This document shows, piece after piece, positions 7,787-16,000 of a DNA stretch of 24,920 nucleotides. Both the position numbers and the translations under genes were made by a program. The notes under the pieces were generated by a model. The model was not told where the DNA came from and searched no databases. It saw nothing but the letters and a program-made list of their open reading frames with translations. Positions within the stretch are counted from its first letter, which is position 1; every line of letters starts with the position of its first letter. Source of the DNA: Rhizobium sp. (GTDB taxonomy: Bacteria > Pseudomonadota > Alphaproteobacteria > Rhizobiales > Rhizobiaceae); contig DPXQ01000011.1 in NCBI GenBank assembly GCA_003527225.1, forward strand, positions 1 to 24,920, given 5' to 3'.

Positions 7787-8494
7787 TCAAGCGATCTTGC
7801 GCGCCGAGATCCGCCCCATCGGATGCAGCGAATGCACCTGGAACGGCGCCCCCGGCTCACGCTCGCAGAACAGCGCCAGATTCGAAAACATCACCCTTGC
7901 GCCGAGCAACGGATCGAAATAGCCGCGCAATGCGTGCTCGACCCGGTGGAAGTCCTTGGATAGGAGAGGCCCGGTCAGCGTCATGTGGAAACGGTATTCC
8001 TCCATGACGTAGGGATGGCCCCAACGGTGCAGATTGGCGAACTGCGATGCGGAAAGGCCCTCCGGATTGCGCCGTTCAATTTCCGCCTCGCTGAACGGGG
8101 CGCGATAGCCGTCGAATTCCTGGACCACGGCCGCCGCGAGATAGTCAAGAGGCTCGCAAGGTCTGGGGAGAAGCAGGCCGTAGAAATCGCCGAGACGGGC
8201 GACCTCCAACCGCGGGACTTCGAAGGGCTCGATCCTGCTTGCGAAGCGCATGAGGTCCCGCAACAGGCCGGCCTCGGTGCGATCGTCCCTTAGCAGGAAC
8301 GGCGCTTTCAATGTCGCATGAAATCCGTATCGACGCGGCAGCGCCGTATGAAATGCGATTTCATGCACCCCGAGACCGGGGATACCCGGATGTTCGACCG
8401 CATGGCCGGAATACACATTGCGGCCGAGCCAGCTGGCTGCCGCGAGCGTCAGCGGATCGCCTGACGGAGGCGTGAAATAGATGGCATAGCGCAT
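7787..8494 (-). CDS. DUF1045 family protein, predicted 2H phosphoesterase fold
   Basis: This 235-residue protein matches the DUF1045 family, often named a putative phosphonate metabolism protein from its occurrence in phn operons. Two histidine motifs mark the 2H phosphoesterase layout: FHATLKAPF with H59 and T61, and FHMTLTGPL with H170 and T172, in the two halves of the sequence. Enzymes of this fold act on cyclic phosphodiesters or 2',5' bonds, but no substrate is known to me for this subgroup. The start at 8494 (MRYAIYFTPP) has GAGG eight bases upstream; an ATG at 8527 is less likely. It lies 113 bases upstream of puuE on the same strand. No phosphonate gene is seen in the window, so a role linked to purine or ureide metabolism is possible but unproven. 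Confidence 0.85.
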   Translation of the reverse strand: MRYAIYFTPPSGDPLTLAAASWLGRNVYSGHAVEHPGIPGLGVHEIAFHTALPRRYGFHATLKAPFLLRDDRTEAGLLRDLMRFASRIEPFEVPRLEVARLGDFYGLLLPRPCEPLDYLAAAVVQEFDGYRAPFSEAEIERRNPEGLSASQFANLHRWGHPYVMEEYRFHMTLTGPLLSKDFHRVEHALRGYFDPLLGARVMFSNLALFCEREPGAPFQVHSLHPMGRISARKIA

Positions 8495-8603
8495 GCAAAC
8501 GACCTCAACTGAACCCCGGAGCATCAACTTTAGCGATTGACGTTATAGGCAAGCAGTTAGGTGATTTGCGTGACAGTATGACGACGGGCAATGCGCTAGG
8601 GCT

Positions 8604-9788
8604 TCACGTTTTGCGAGCAGCGATCTTGAGATGACTGGCGAGATGAAAGGACGCCGGCAGCGCCCGCATTTCCCCGTCAATGGCCGCAATCGCCGCTTCC
8701 GCGAGACGGTGCGCGATACCGAAACTGACCTTGAACCCACCCGTCAACGCGATCACGCGGCCGTGGTCCGGATGCGGCCCGACCATTGGATCGCGATCGA
8801 TCGCTTTCGGGCGCAGGCCCGCCCAGCGCTCGATCACCTCGGCATTTGAGAGGCCTGGCGCAAGCAGACGGGCACGGGCGATCAGATCATCCAATTGGCC
8901 GTCCGTTCCGTGGGGATCGGCAAAACGGTTCTCGCTCGTGCTGCCGACTGCGACATGACCGCCCTCATGCGGAACGACGTAGAGACCATCGAGATAGAGA
9001 AGCGGCCACGAGGGATCGATATCGGCCTTCAACAGTGCCGCCTGCCCTTTCACGGATTGGCCAATCGGCACGCCCAGCGGATCGCCCAGCGCCTCCAGCA
9101 TGGCGAAGGAGCGATACCCCGCCGCGACGATGCAATGCCCGAATGCAATCTGTTGCCCGCTGGCAAGACTCGCGGTCGCATGACGGGCATCAATGCTCCG
9201 CACATCCGCGCCTTCGATGACCCTCACCCGCTTTGCCGTTTCCAGATAGCCATGAAGTAGGGCGGACATGCTGCGCGGAAAGACCCGCGCTGCAAGGGTG
9301 TCATGGACGAGCCCGGCCGCCGCCGTTTCCTCTGCCGGCCAGCCCGGTCCGAAGGGCGAACTGTCGAGCACATTCCAGCCGAAACGCCGATCTCCGGCGC
9401 GCCAATTTGTGTCGGCGTCCTTCGAGTGACCCTCGGCGATCCTCCTCAGATGCTCCTTTGGAAGAGGAATGAGCCGGCCCGTGCGGCGATATCCCGACGC
9501 GATACCGGTCTGCGATTCGAGCGTGCGGATCGCCTCTTCAAGCGACACGAGCGCGTCGAACTGGAACTGCTTTTTGTCCGACCAGCGATCCGGCATGTGC
9601 GCCATGAGAGCGCCCAGCAGTCCGCCGCTTGCGCCATGGCCGATCCGCCCGCTGTCGACGAGAAGCGTATCGATACCGCGCCGCTCGGCGTGAACGGCGG
9701 CCCAGAGCCCCATGATCCCGCCACCGATGATCAAAAGGCCGACGCGCGATTGACCCGCGGCCTCATGGGGATTATCGGCTTTTCTCAT
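8604..9788 (-). CDS. FAD-dependent oxidoreductase (DAO family), probable MnmC oxidoreductase-half counterpart
   Basis: This 394-residue flavoprotein starts with a dinucleotide-binding motif, LLIIGGGIMGLWAAVHAERRG (G22-G27), then the DAO-family GASGGLLGALMAHMPDRW and a C-terminal LTGGFKVSFGIA, as in glycine oxidase-like proteins. In gammaproteobacterial MnmC, a domain of this family oxidises cmnm5(s2)U34 of tRNA to the nm5 form and is fused to the MnmD methyltransferase. Here the methyltransferase is the adjacent divergent gene, so this protein is a good candidate for the missing half; this is inference from family and neighbourhood. A general D-amino-acid or glycine oxidase remains possible. 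The ATG at 9788 shares bases with the mnmD ATG. No other in-frame start lies before the FAD motif. Confidence 0.82.
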   Translation of the reverse strand: MRKADNPHEAAGQSRVGLLIIGGGIMGLWAAVHAERRGIDTLLVDSGRIGHGASGGLLGALMAHMPDRWSDKKQFQFDALVSLEEAIRTLESQTGIASGYRRTGRLIPLPKEHLRRIAEGHSKDADTNWRAGDRRFGWNVLDSSPFGPGWPAEETAAAGLVHDTLAARVFPRSMSALLHGYLETAKRVRVIEGADVRSIDARHATASLASGQQIAFGHCIVAAGYRSFAMLEALGDPLGVPIGQSVKGQAALLKADIDPSWPLLYLDGLYVVPHEGGHVAVGSTSENRFADPHGTDGQLDDLIARARLLAPGLSNAEVIERWAGLRPKAIDRDPMVGPHPDHGRVIALTGGFKVSFGIAHRLAEAAIAAIDGEMRALPASFHLASHLKIAARKT

Positions 9789-9789
9789 G
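9786..9789. promoter_or_regulatory. Shared CATG: overlapping divergent start codons
   Basis: The minus-strand ATG (9788-9786) of the FAD oxidoreductase and the plus-strand ATG (9787-9789) of mnmD lie within one CATG. There is no intergenic space, so the promoter and ribosome site of each gene must lie inside the coding region of the other. Only weak binding sites are visible (GGGA before the minus gene). Confidence 0.6.
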
Positions 9790-10521
9790 AAAAATCCCAG
9801 TTCAGAACCGGCAGCCTGCGAAAACGGCCAGACGCTTGCCTGGCATGAGGGCGATATGCCCTATTCGACCGCTTTTGGCGATCATTTTTATTGCCAGACC
9901 GACGGCCGGCTGGAATGCGGTCATGTGTTCCTTGCGGGAAACGGCCTGCCGCAACGATGGGCGAAAGAGGGACCGTTTCGCATCGGCGAACTCGGTTTCG
10001 GTACCGGCCTTAACGCCTGTGAGACATGGCGGCAGTGGAAGTCGACGCGCCAGCCCGGCGGTAGGCTCCATTTCGTGTCCTTTGAACTCTATCCGATGAA
10101 CGGGGAGGATATAGCGCGCGCCCTCTCGCGCTGGCCGGAAATTGCCGCCGAGCGCGACGCGCTTGTCGCATCATGGCCATCCGATCCGCGCGGTATCGTT
10201 GACCTCTTGCTCGATGACGTAACGCGGCTGACTGTCGTCTGCGGCGATGCTCTTGAGAACGTCTCAAGGTCCGATCTCGTTTTCGACGCCTGGTATCTTG
10301 ATGGCTTTGCGCCATCCCGCAATGCTGCCATGTGGTCGCCTGAACTGATGCAGGCCCTTTTCGAAAAGACCGCATCTGGCGGAAGCTTCGCCACCTACGC
10401 GGCGGCCGGATTCGTACGCCGAAATCTCATTGCAGCAGGATTCGCTGTCGAGAGGCGCAAGGGATTTGCCGGAAAGCGCGAAATGCTTTGCGGCGTGAAG
10501 CCACCCCACTCAGTTTCGTGA
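9787..10521 (+). CDS. mnmD: tRNA 5-methylaminomethyl-2-thiouridine methyltransferase MnmD (MnmC N-terminal domain type)
   Basis: This 244-residue SAM-dependent methyltransferase is equivalent to the N-terminal half of MnmC. It methylates nm5(s2)U34 to mnm5(s2)U34 at the wobble position of tRNAs such as those for Lys, Glu and Gln. Evidence: the SAM-binding loop ELGFGTGLN (68-76), the DUF752 signature DAWYLDGFAPSRNAAMW (167-183) and the N-terminal pattern GDHFYCQTDGRLECGHVFLAGNGLP. It lacks any FAD domain, which is encoded by the divergent neighbour. The start codon overlaps the neighbour's start; ATG 9856 (MPYSTAFGDHFY) is a fallback, but 9787 gives the usual N-terminal length. Its last 12 bases overlap the end of the convergent histidine kinase. 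Confidence 0.92.
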   Translation: MKNPSSEPAACENGQTLAWHEGDMPYSTAFGDHFYCQTDGRLECGHVFLAGNGLPQRWAKEGPFRIGELGFGTGLNACETWRQWKSTRQPGGRLHFVSFELYPMNGEDIARALSRWPEIAAERDALVASWPSDPRGIVDLLLDDVTRLTVVCGDALENVSRSDLVFDAWYLDGFAPSRNAAMWSPELMQALFEKTASGGSFATYAAAGFVRRNLIAAGFAVERRKGFAGKREMLCGVKPPHSVS

Positions 10522-13500
10522 CTCCGCGACGCCGCCCCGGTTGTGCGGCATTTGTCCGAGCCACTTCTCTAGTTTGAGCCCGAGCTGTTCCGGACCGATC
10601 GGCTTCGAAAGATAGTCGTCCATGCCTGCGGCCAGGCAGAGATCGCGGTCGCTCTCCAGCGCGTGCGCCGTCACGCCGATGATCGGCACGTGCCGCCCGT
10701 CTCCGGCGGCGCGTTCGAGCTCGCGGATCGTGCGCGCGGCCTGATGGCCGTTCATGACTGGCATTGAGACATCCATGATGATCAGGCCCGGCGCGTGTCG
10801 CTGCCAGGCATCCACGGCCGCACGACCATCGCCTGCGATCATGAACTTCAGCCCCGTCGCCTGAAGAATCTGCGTGAAGACGATTTGGTTGACCTCGTTG
10901 TCTTCCGCAACCAGCACGTCGCACCTCTGCCCTTGGATATCCCGCATCGTCTCGCTCGTAGCCGGGACAGGCCTCTGATCCTGCGAACGCTCCTGCGATT
11001 TCCACTCGGAACGGGCTGTCGATGCCGCAGATGCCGGCTTCGACAGCGCGATACCGCCATTGCGCCGCAGCCGCGCCGTCCGGATCACATCCACGATCGT
11101 GCCGCGCAACAGGTTTGCGCGCGCCGGCTTCATCAGATGCGCCTGAACGTTCAACTGCTGGAAAATCCGTGCGTCGCCCACCATGTCCATGGAAGTGAGG
11201 AAGATCATGGCGATATCCTCGAAACGCCGGTCACCACGGATCATGCGCGCGACGTCGACGCCATTCATGTCAGGCATCTGGTAATCAATGACCAGCGCAT
11301 CGATCACAATGCCGATGTCCGCCGCTTCCCCAAGGATCGCGAGCGCCGCCGGCCCGCTTTCGACGGCCAGCCCGTCGAAGCCCCATATCGCAAGCTGTTC
11401 GGTCAGTATCTGCCGATTGATCGCATTGTCGTCGATGACCAGGACACGTGCGCCGGCAACGTTGACCGGCAACGGCTGGTGACGGTGACGCTCGCCCGCG
11501 ACCTTGAACGGCAGGTGCACACTAAATACCGATCCCTGACCGAGTTCGCTTTCGACTTCGATATAGCCGCCGAACAGGTCGACGAGCCCGGCCGTGATAG
11601 CAAGCCCGAGTCCAGTCCCCTCGTGACGACGTGTCGACGACGCGTCGACCTGGGAAAACTTCTCGAAGATCGTCTGCTGCTTCGCTTCCGGTATGCCGAT
11701 GCCCGTATCCTCGATGCGCATCGTCAGCATGAGTTCGCCCGTTTCCATGGGTTCCGTCGAAATCCCGATCAGGACATGCCCCTTTTCGGTGAACTTGATG
11801 GCATTGCCCACGAGATTGGTAATGATCTGGCGGAAGCGGCCGGCATCGCCGATCACCCTGTGATGGGCCGTGGCCGCACCCTGCACGATCAACTCGATGT
11901 CCTTTTCCGCCGCCGACGTGGACAGCAGGGTTGCCACATCCTCGATCGATTCGACCGGATCGAAAGGCACCTTTCGCAGCCGCAACTGCCCGGCGTCGAT
12001 CTTGGAAAAATCCAGGATATCGTTGATGATGGTTAGCAGGGCATTGCCGGACTTCATAATGATGTCGACGAAGGTTTTCTGCCGGGTGTCGAGGTCCGAC
12101 TTGGCCAGCAATTCAGCCATGCCGAGCACGCCGTTCATTGGCGTGCGGATTTCATGGCTCATATTGGCCAGAAATTCGGACTTGGCCTTGTCCGCAGCTT
12201 CGCTGCGCGCCAGCAGAACGGTCAACTCCTCCTCGCGCCGCTTCATGTCGGTGATGTCGGAATACAGCAGCATCCAGCGGCCCCGGCGACTGACCGTTGC
12301 ATCAAGCTGGACCCAGGTCCTGCCATCGGCAAGGAACACCTCGGAAAATCCCTGATGAGACTGGATCTTGTCCTGCCATTTCCTGAGCTCAGCCATGGGC
12401 TCGGCACCAAAGTCCCCTCGTTTGGCGCAGTAGGCGAAACAGGCGTGCCAGCTCTGCCCGGGGGTGAGATACACCGGCGGGACGTTGAGGATCTTGGCGA
12501 GCGACTCGCTCGACTGGGTGATGACGCCATCCTCGACGAAAGCGAGGCCCTGCGACATCACGCGTGTCGCATCCTGCATGAATTGCCCAAGGCGCTCGAG
12601 CTGGTCGCGCGCTTCCGTGATCTCGCGCTCCTGACGGCGGACCTCGGTGTAATCCGAATAGGTGATCAGGTACTTGTTGTCGAACAGACGAGTTGTGGTG
12701 ATCAGAACCTGCTTGCCATCGGGGTAAACGAGCTCCCGCTGCGTGTTGCCATCGAGGCCGCGCAAGTCCTCGATCCGCTCAGCGAGCCCGGTTTCGAAGT
12801 CCTTGCCGTTTTCCCAGACCCAGCCACGATCGAAATTGGCCCTGGTATAATCCCGGAACGGCACACCCTCGAGCGCGCAATCTTCGGGCCAAGCCCAGAT
12901 TTCCCGGCTTTTGGAATTGGCAAATTCGATCACGAAGTCCTCGTTGAGGATAATCACCCCGACTGGCATGATCCGCAGGATATTCTCTAGGTCGCCATAG
13001 AGCTTTTCGGCACGCGCCTGCGCCTGTATCAGTTCCCGTTCCCGCGCCTTCAGGACCGATACGTCCGTGATCGATCCGACCAGGTATCGCTGCTTGTCGG
13101 GGGTAGTAATGCGATTGAGGCGTGTGATGACCGAGAGAATGCGCCCCTCGTCCATTGGCAGGTCCTGGGCGCGCTCGATCGGCTCGCCGGTTTCAAGCAG
13201 GCGCATATTTTCCTCGCGCAACTGCTGCCCCAACTGTGGGAACATCTGTTCCTCGTCGAGGCCGTAGAACTCACCACATTCTTCCCCATGCATGGCCGAA
13301 TAAGCCGAGTTGGCAAAGATCAGCTTGCGTTCGCCGTCACGGATGAACACTGGAACCGGCAATTGCTCGATCGCCGTGCGATAGAGCACACTCTCCTGCT
13401 CTCGCTGATGCAACGCGGTAATGTCGGAATAGGTGATCAGGATCTTGCCTGAGGCAAGACGTTTGCTGCGGATTGCCAGGATCCGGCCGCTCAGCGTTTC

Positions 13501-14601
13501 GGCACGGGTCGTGCCGACACTCTCCGCCTCACTGAACTGCGTCATACGTTTCTCGAAAACCCGGTCGAGATCGGCTTCGACGTTCTTCGATCCGATACGG
13601 CGGAGATTGAAGGCCAGAAAATCGCGATAGTGCCATCCGGCCATGTCGATCGGCGTCTCCGCCTCGAGCATGTCGTAAAAGGCATCGTTGGCGTAGTCGA
13701 TGACGTAGTCAGCAGCGAGGATCAGAACGCCAACTGGCATCGATCTGAGCAGGCTTTCCACATGACGATGCAGGCCCTCGGCCTCGTCCTGCGCCTCGAT
13801 CAACTGGGTCTCGCGACTTTTCAAGGTCGAAATATCGGTGATCGAACCAACCATGTAGCGCCCGCCGCTCGGCGTCACGATACGGCTGGCGCGCGAGATC
13901 ACCGGCACGACGGTGCCGTCTGGGCGATGGAATACATCCTCCGCCTCGAAGGTTACGCCGTCCTCGAGCGTCCGGCGATTGGCGGCATGATATTCATCGC
14001 CTCGCGCAGGAAAGCACTCGTGCTCGGTCTTGCCGAGCAGCCGTTCCTTCGGCACGCCGACCATGTCGACGAAGGCGGCGTTGACGAAGACCATTCTATG
14101 ATCGGCGCCGCGCACATAGGTCGCGACCGGCAGGTCCTCCAGCGTGGCCAGGAAGAGTTCGTCGCTGCCATTGGATTTGGCCGTAGACTCTGCTGGCTCC
14201 TTTGCCGCCGTCGGCGCATTGTCGGCACGCCCTGCCAGCGTTTCGGCGACCGGCGTCTCCTCGAACATGCCGAACACGTATATGGAATCGTCGTCGCCGA
14301 AGAAACGTTCCACACGTAGCGGATAGCGGCCATGGCCAAGAGAATCGAAGACCAGCGTCGTTTGCTCGTCGCCGAAGACGACGACCTGACGTTCGCGGTC
14401 GTCGCGCACGCCGTCCTCAAGGTGGCCGAACAGCTCGCGATCGGTCTTGCCGGCGAAAGCCTCTGGCTCTTCCCGGAAGAACTGTGCATAGGCATCGTTG
14501 ACGATCACATAGCGCAGCTCGCTGTCCTTGATGAAGGCTGGAACCTCCAGTTCGGCGATCTTCTCGCAGGCTATGTTGAGCAAATCGCCGCCCGTATTCA
14601 T
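10510..14601 (-). CDS. Hybrid sensor histidine kinase: six PAS domains, HisKA, HATPase_c, two receivers
   Basis: This 1363-residue protein has no visible membrane segment and is probably a cytoplasmic sensor. Domains by eye: PAS1 about 10-115, PAS2 150-262, PAS3 280-397, PAS4 404-515, PAS5 537-653, PAS6 672-785; HisKA with NMSHEIRTPMNG and phospho-acceptor H816; the ATPase with DTGIGIPEAKQQ and GTGLGLAI; receiver 1 with LVIDYQMPDMNG (D1106); receiver 2 with LIIMDVSMPVMNG (D1277). PAS2-PAS3 and PAS4-PAS5 are a tandem duplication with a constant 257-residue offset. No heme, flavin or other cofactor site was evident in the PAS domains. GGGAG lies six bases before the ATG. No cognate regulator or output domain is adjacent, so it may signal through its own receivers or a distant phosphotransfer protein. 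The stimulus is unknown. Confidence 0.93.
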   Translation of the reverse strand: MNTGGDLLNIACEKIAELEVPAFIKDSELRYVIVNDAYAQFFREEPEAFAGKTDRELFGHLEDGVRDDRERQVVVFGDEQTTLVFDSLGHGRYPLRVERFFGDDDSIYVFGMFEETPVAETLAGRADNAPTAAKEPAESTAKSNGSDELFLATLEDLPVATYVRGADHRMVFVNAAFVDMVGVPKERLLGKTEHECFPARGDEYHAANRRTLEDGVTFEAEDVFHRPDGTVVPVISRASRIVTPSGGRYMVGSITDISTLKSRETQLIEAQDEAEGLHRHVESLLRSMPVGVLILAADYVIDYANDAFYDMLEAETPIDMAGWHYRDFLAFNLRRIGSKNVEADLDRVFEKRMTQFSEAESVGTTRAETLSGRILAIRSKRLASGKILITYSDITALHQREQESVLYRTAIEQLPVPVFIRDGERKLIFANSAYSAMHGEECGEFYGLDEEQMFPQLGQQLREENMRLLETGEPIERAQDLPMDEGRILSVITRLNRITTPDKQRYLVGSITDVSVLKARERELIQAQARAEKLYGDLENILRIMPVGVIILNEDFVIEFANSKSREIWAWPEDCALEGVPFRDYTRANFDRGWVWENGKDFETGLAERIEDLRGLDGNTQRELVYPDGKQVLITTTRLFDNKYLITYSDYTEVRRQEREITEARDQLERLGQFMQDATRVMSQGLAFVEDGVITQSSESLAKILNVPPVYLTPGQSWHACFAYCAKRGDFGAEPMAELRKWQDKIQSHQGFSEVFLADGRTWVQLDATVSRRGRWMLLYSDITDMKRREEELTVLLARSEAADKAKSEFLANMSHEIRTPMNGVLGMAELLAKSDLDTRQKTFVDIIMKSGNALLTIINDILDFSKIDAGQLRLRKVPFDPVESIEDVATLLSTSAAEKDIELIVQGAATAHHRVIGDAGRFRQIITNLVGNAIKFTEKGHVLIGISTEPMETGELMLTMRIEDTGIGIPEAKQQTIFEKFSQVDASSTRRHEGTGLGLAITAGLVDLFGGYIEVESELGQGSVFSVHLPFKVAGERHRHQPLPVNVAGARVLVIDDNAINRQILTEQLAIWGFDGLAVESGPAALAILGEAADIGIVIDALVIDYQMPDMNGVDVARMIRGDRRFEDIAMIFLTSMDMVGDARIFQQLNVQAHLMKPARANLLRGTIVDVIRTARLRRNGGIALSKPASAASTARSEWKSQERSQDQRPVPATSETMRDIQGQRCDVLVAEDNEVNQIVFTQILQATGLKFMIAGDGRAAVDAWQRHAPGLIIMDVSMPVMNGHQAARTIRELERAAGDGRHVPIIGVTAHALESDRDLCLAAGMDDYLSKPIGPEQLGLKLEKWLGQMPHNRGGVAESRN

Positions 14602-15012
14602 GGACGCGCTCCCGGACCAAAGATGGCATCCAATGGGGAAAGACTCATCGACGGAAGCGATTTGCGATGCGCGCTAGAGACAACAGAAACGCGCCGTTCG
14701 CCGGCACGGCCTGCCGATACTCCAGAAAAGGCGCGAAGAACTGTCAAATAACTCATTCCAGTAGCGGCAAGATGGATAGACGATGAGCGACGCTATCCCC
14801 CGAGCCTTGCCCCAGCCTGAAACACCGACTTCACCGGCCGAATGCCGGCACTGGGGCCGGCGGACCATGTATCGCGCTGTCAGCTCGTCCGTAGCCAGTC
14901 TGCTTCGGCAAGAACGATTTCCAGGGGAAAATCGAGCGCCCGGAGGCAAATTGCCGTCCGGGCGCCGCTTGCGGCCTTCGTCCGTCCGGGCGGCTCTGGA
15001 CGGAACAGGTCG
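14602..15012. other. 411-base non-coding region upstream of the hybrid kinase
   Basis: This stretch lies between the kinase start and the cytochrome b561 stop, both on the minus strand. It holds the kinase leader and promoter (not located by consensus), a repeated GCCGGC pair at 14844-14849 and 14856-14861, and the terminator at 14936-14965. A short plus-strand frame (14783-15016) has no good binding site and no recognisable protein pattern, so I do not call it. Confidence 0.6.
14936..14965 (-). terminator. Rho-independent terminator of the PepSY/cytochrome b561 operon
   Basis: GCGCCCGGA (14936-14944) and TCCGGGCGC (14957-14965) form a perfect 9-bp stem. The inner sequence can pair further (GGCAA with TTGCC). 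On the minus strand it is followed by TCGATTTTCCCC, a modest T run. It lies about 50 bases past the cytochrome b561 stop, a good position for a terminator. Confidence 0.72.
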
Positions 15013-15588
15013 CTAGTTGTCGGGCCGCTTGTGGCCCGTGAACATGGAACGCACCAGGTTTTCCCGGTGCTCGAGACTGGCGAGCACGACCCCGCCGACA
15101 TGCAGGACGATCAGCCCAAGAGTAAGATTGACGAAAATCTCGTGCGCATCCTCCACCCATTCGATTCCCCAATAGGCATCGGTGGTCATCATGTATCCGG
15201 TAGTGACAATGCCGGTTACCATGAGGAGAAGCGCAACCACCATGGCTCCGCCGGCCGGATTGTGTCCGATATACCGCTTTGCACGCAGTCGCGCGGTGTC
15301 GCAGAGGAAGCTGGCAATCGTTCGCGGACTGTAGACGAAGTTCACAAAGCGCGCATGATGGGAACCGACAAGTCCCCATACGAGGCGGGCTGCGATCAAT
15401 CCGCCGACGACATAGCCGGACAAGATATGCGCAGACTTCCACTCGTCTCCAGTCAGATAGGAGAACAGGAAAAAGGCGACGAGCGACCAATGGAAAACGC
15501 GAACAATCGGATCCCAGACCTTGATCCTGTCCGGCCGCGATTCGCGGCCGGAGTAGGTGCCAGGCATGTCTTGCGTGGCGTCGCTCAT
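15013..15588 (-). CDS. Cytochrome b561 family membrane protein
   Basis: This 191-residue protein resembles the Ni-Fe-hydrogenase-type/bacterial cytochrome b561 family: a four-helix di-heme membrane subunit moving electrons between the quinone pool and periplasmic partners. Membrane segments lie at about 34-50, 55-75, 112-134 and 150-173. Candidate heme histidines are H33 (VFHWSLV), H54 (SAHILSGYVVGGLIAARLVWG), H149 (EDAHEIFVN) and H163 (VLHVGG). HNPAGGAM (109-116) is a recognisable family motif. ATG 15588 overlaps the upstream PepSY gene's stop by one base (TGATG) and has GGAGG just before it, so the two are translationally coupled. The partner it serves is not known; the secreted PepSY protein is the obvious candidate. 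Confidence 0.88.
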   Translation of the reverse strand: MSDATQDMPGTYSGRESRPDRIKVWDPIVRVFHWSLVAFFLFSYLTGDEWKSAHILSGYVVGGLIAARLVWGLVGSHHARFVNFVYSPRTIASFLCDTARLRAKRYIGHNPAGGAMVVALLLMVTGIVTTGYMMTTDAYWGIEWVEDAHEIFVNLTLGLIVLHVGGVVLASLEHRENLVRSMFTGHKRPDN

Positions 15589-15866
15589 CAATTGCCTCCG
15601 TCGGTGCCGACCTGTTCGCCGGTTTCCGGATTGAAGAGAGCCTCGACCTTGGCGCCCTTGGCGTCGATACCGTAAACCTCGTAGCATCCGGCTTCGGCCT
15701 TTATCTGGCGCACCTGGAGACCAGTGGCTGCTACCTTGGCTTTCAACGCGTCCTGGCTCATCCAGCGTGCCTGGGGAATATCACCGCAGGCAGCTTTTTC
15801 TTCCGCATGGGCGACTGCGCCGAAAGCGGCGAAAGCGAGAAGTGAGGCAAGAATGGTCTTCTTCAT
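15588..15866 (-). CDS. Secreted PepSY-domain protein (partner of cytochrome b561)
   Basis: This 92-residue protein has a clear Sec signal peptide (MKKTILASLLAFAAFGAVAHA, likely cut after AHA at residue 21) and a mature part of about 70 residues matching a PepSY domain: a helix (DALKAKVAATGLQVRQIKAE) followed by strands ending VEALFNPETGEQVG. Two cysteines (C27, C61) could form a periplasmic disulfide. AAAGGA precedes the ATG with good spacing. It is the first gene of a two-gene operon with cytochrome b561, divergent from a second PepSY gene and a two-component system. PepSY domains are usually seen as inhibitory or metal/redox-linked accessory modules. Its role here is inferred from context only. 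Confidence 0.85.
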   Translation of the reverse strand: MKKTILASLLAFAAFGAVAHAEEKAACGDIPQARWMSQDALKAKVAATGLQVRQIKAEAGCYEVYGIDAKGAKVEALFNPETGEQVGTDGGN

Positions 15867-16000
15867 CGGTATGTCCTTTATTGTCCAGGCCGGAGCACCA
15901 TTGCCTCGACCGTTGAGGCAAACCTAGTCGATGGCGGCTGAGTGATAACTGACGAAGAATGTCAGCGAAATTTCAGCTTGGGGGTGATATGGAGTGATCC
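15867..16000. promoter_or_regulatory. Divergent control region between the two PepSY operons
   Basis: This 134-base region must drive both operons. It contains a perfect dyad, TTGCCTC (15901-15907) and GAGGCAA (15915-15921), with a 7-base spacer. To its right are repeated CTGA/TCAG elements: CTGA at 15939 and 15949 (10 bases apart) and TCAGC at 15962 and 15973 (11 bases apart). OmpR-family regulators commonly bind direct repeats spaced by about one helical turn, so these are plausible sites for the adjacent response regulator. GGAG (15991-15994) is the ribosome site for the plus-strand gene. I could not place -35/-10 boxes with confidence. Confidence 0.5.
15901..15921. repeat. Perfect 7-bp inverted repeat, candidate operator
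   Basis: TTGCCTC and GAGGCAA are exact reverse complements separated by GACCGTT. The dyad lies 35 bases upstream of the minus-strand PepSY start and 80 bases upstream of the plus-strand one. It has no T tract, so a protein-binding dyad is more likely than a terminator. Confidence 0.5.

Noticed and set aside
10795..12036. 413-codon plus-strand frame inside the hybrid kinase
   Set aside because: It is antisense to the intact ATPase and receiver domains, rich in Arg, His and Asp, with no recognisable motif or ribosome site.
14783..15016. 77-codon plus-strand frame between the kinase and cytochrome b561
   Set aside because: It passes through the terminator stem at 14936-14965 and has no binding site or protein pattern.
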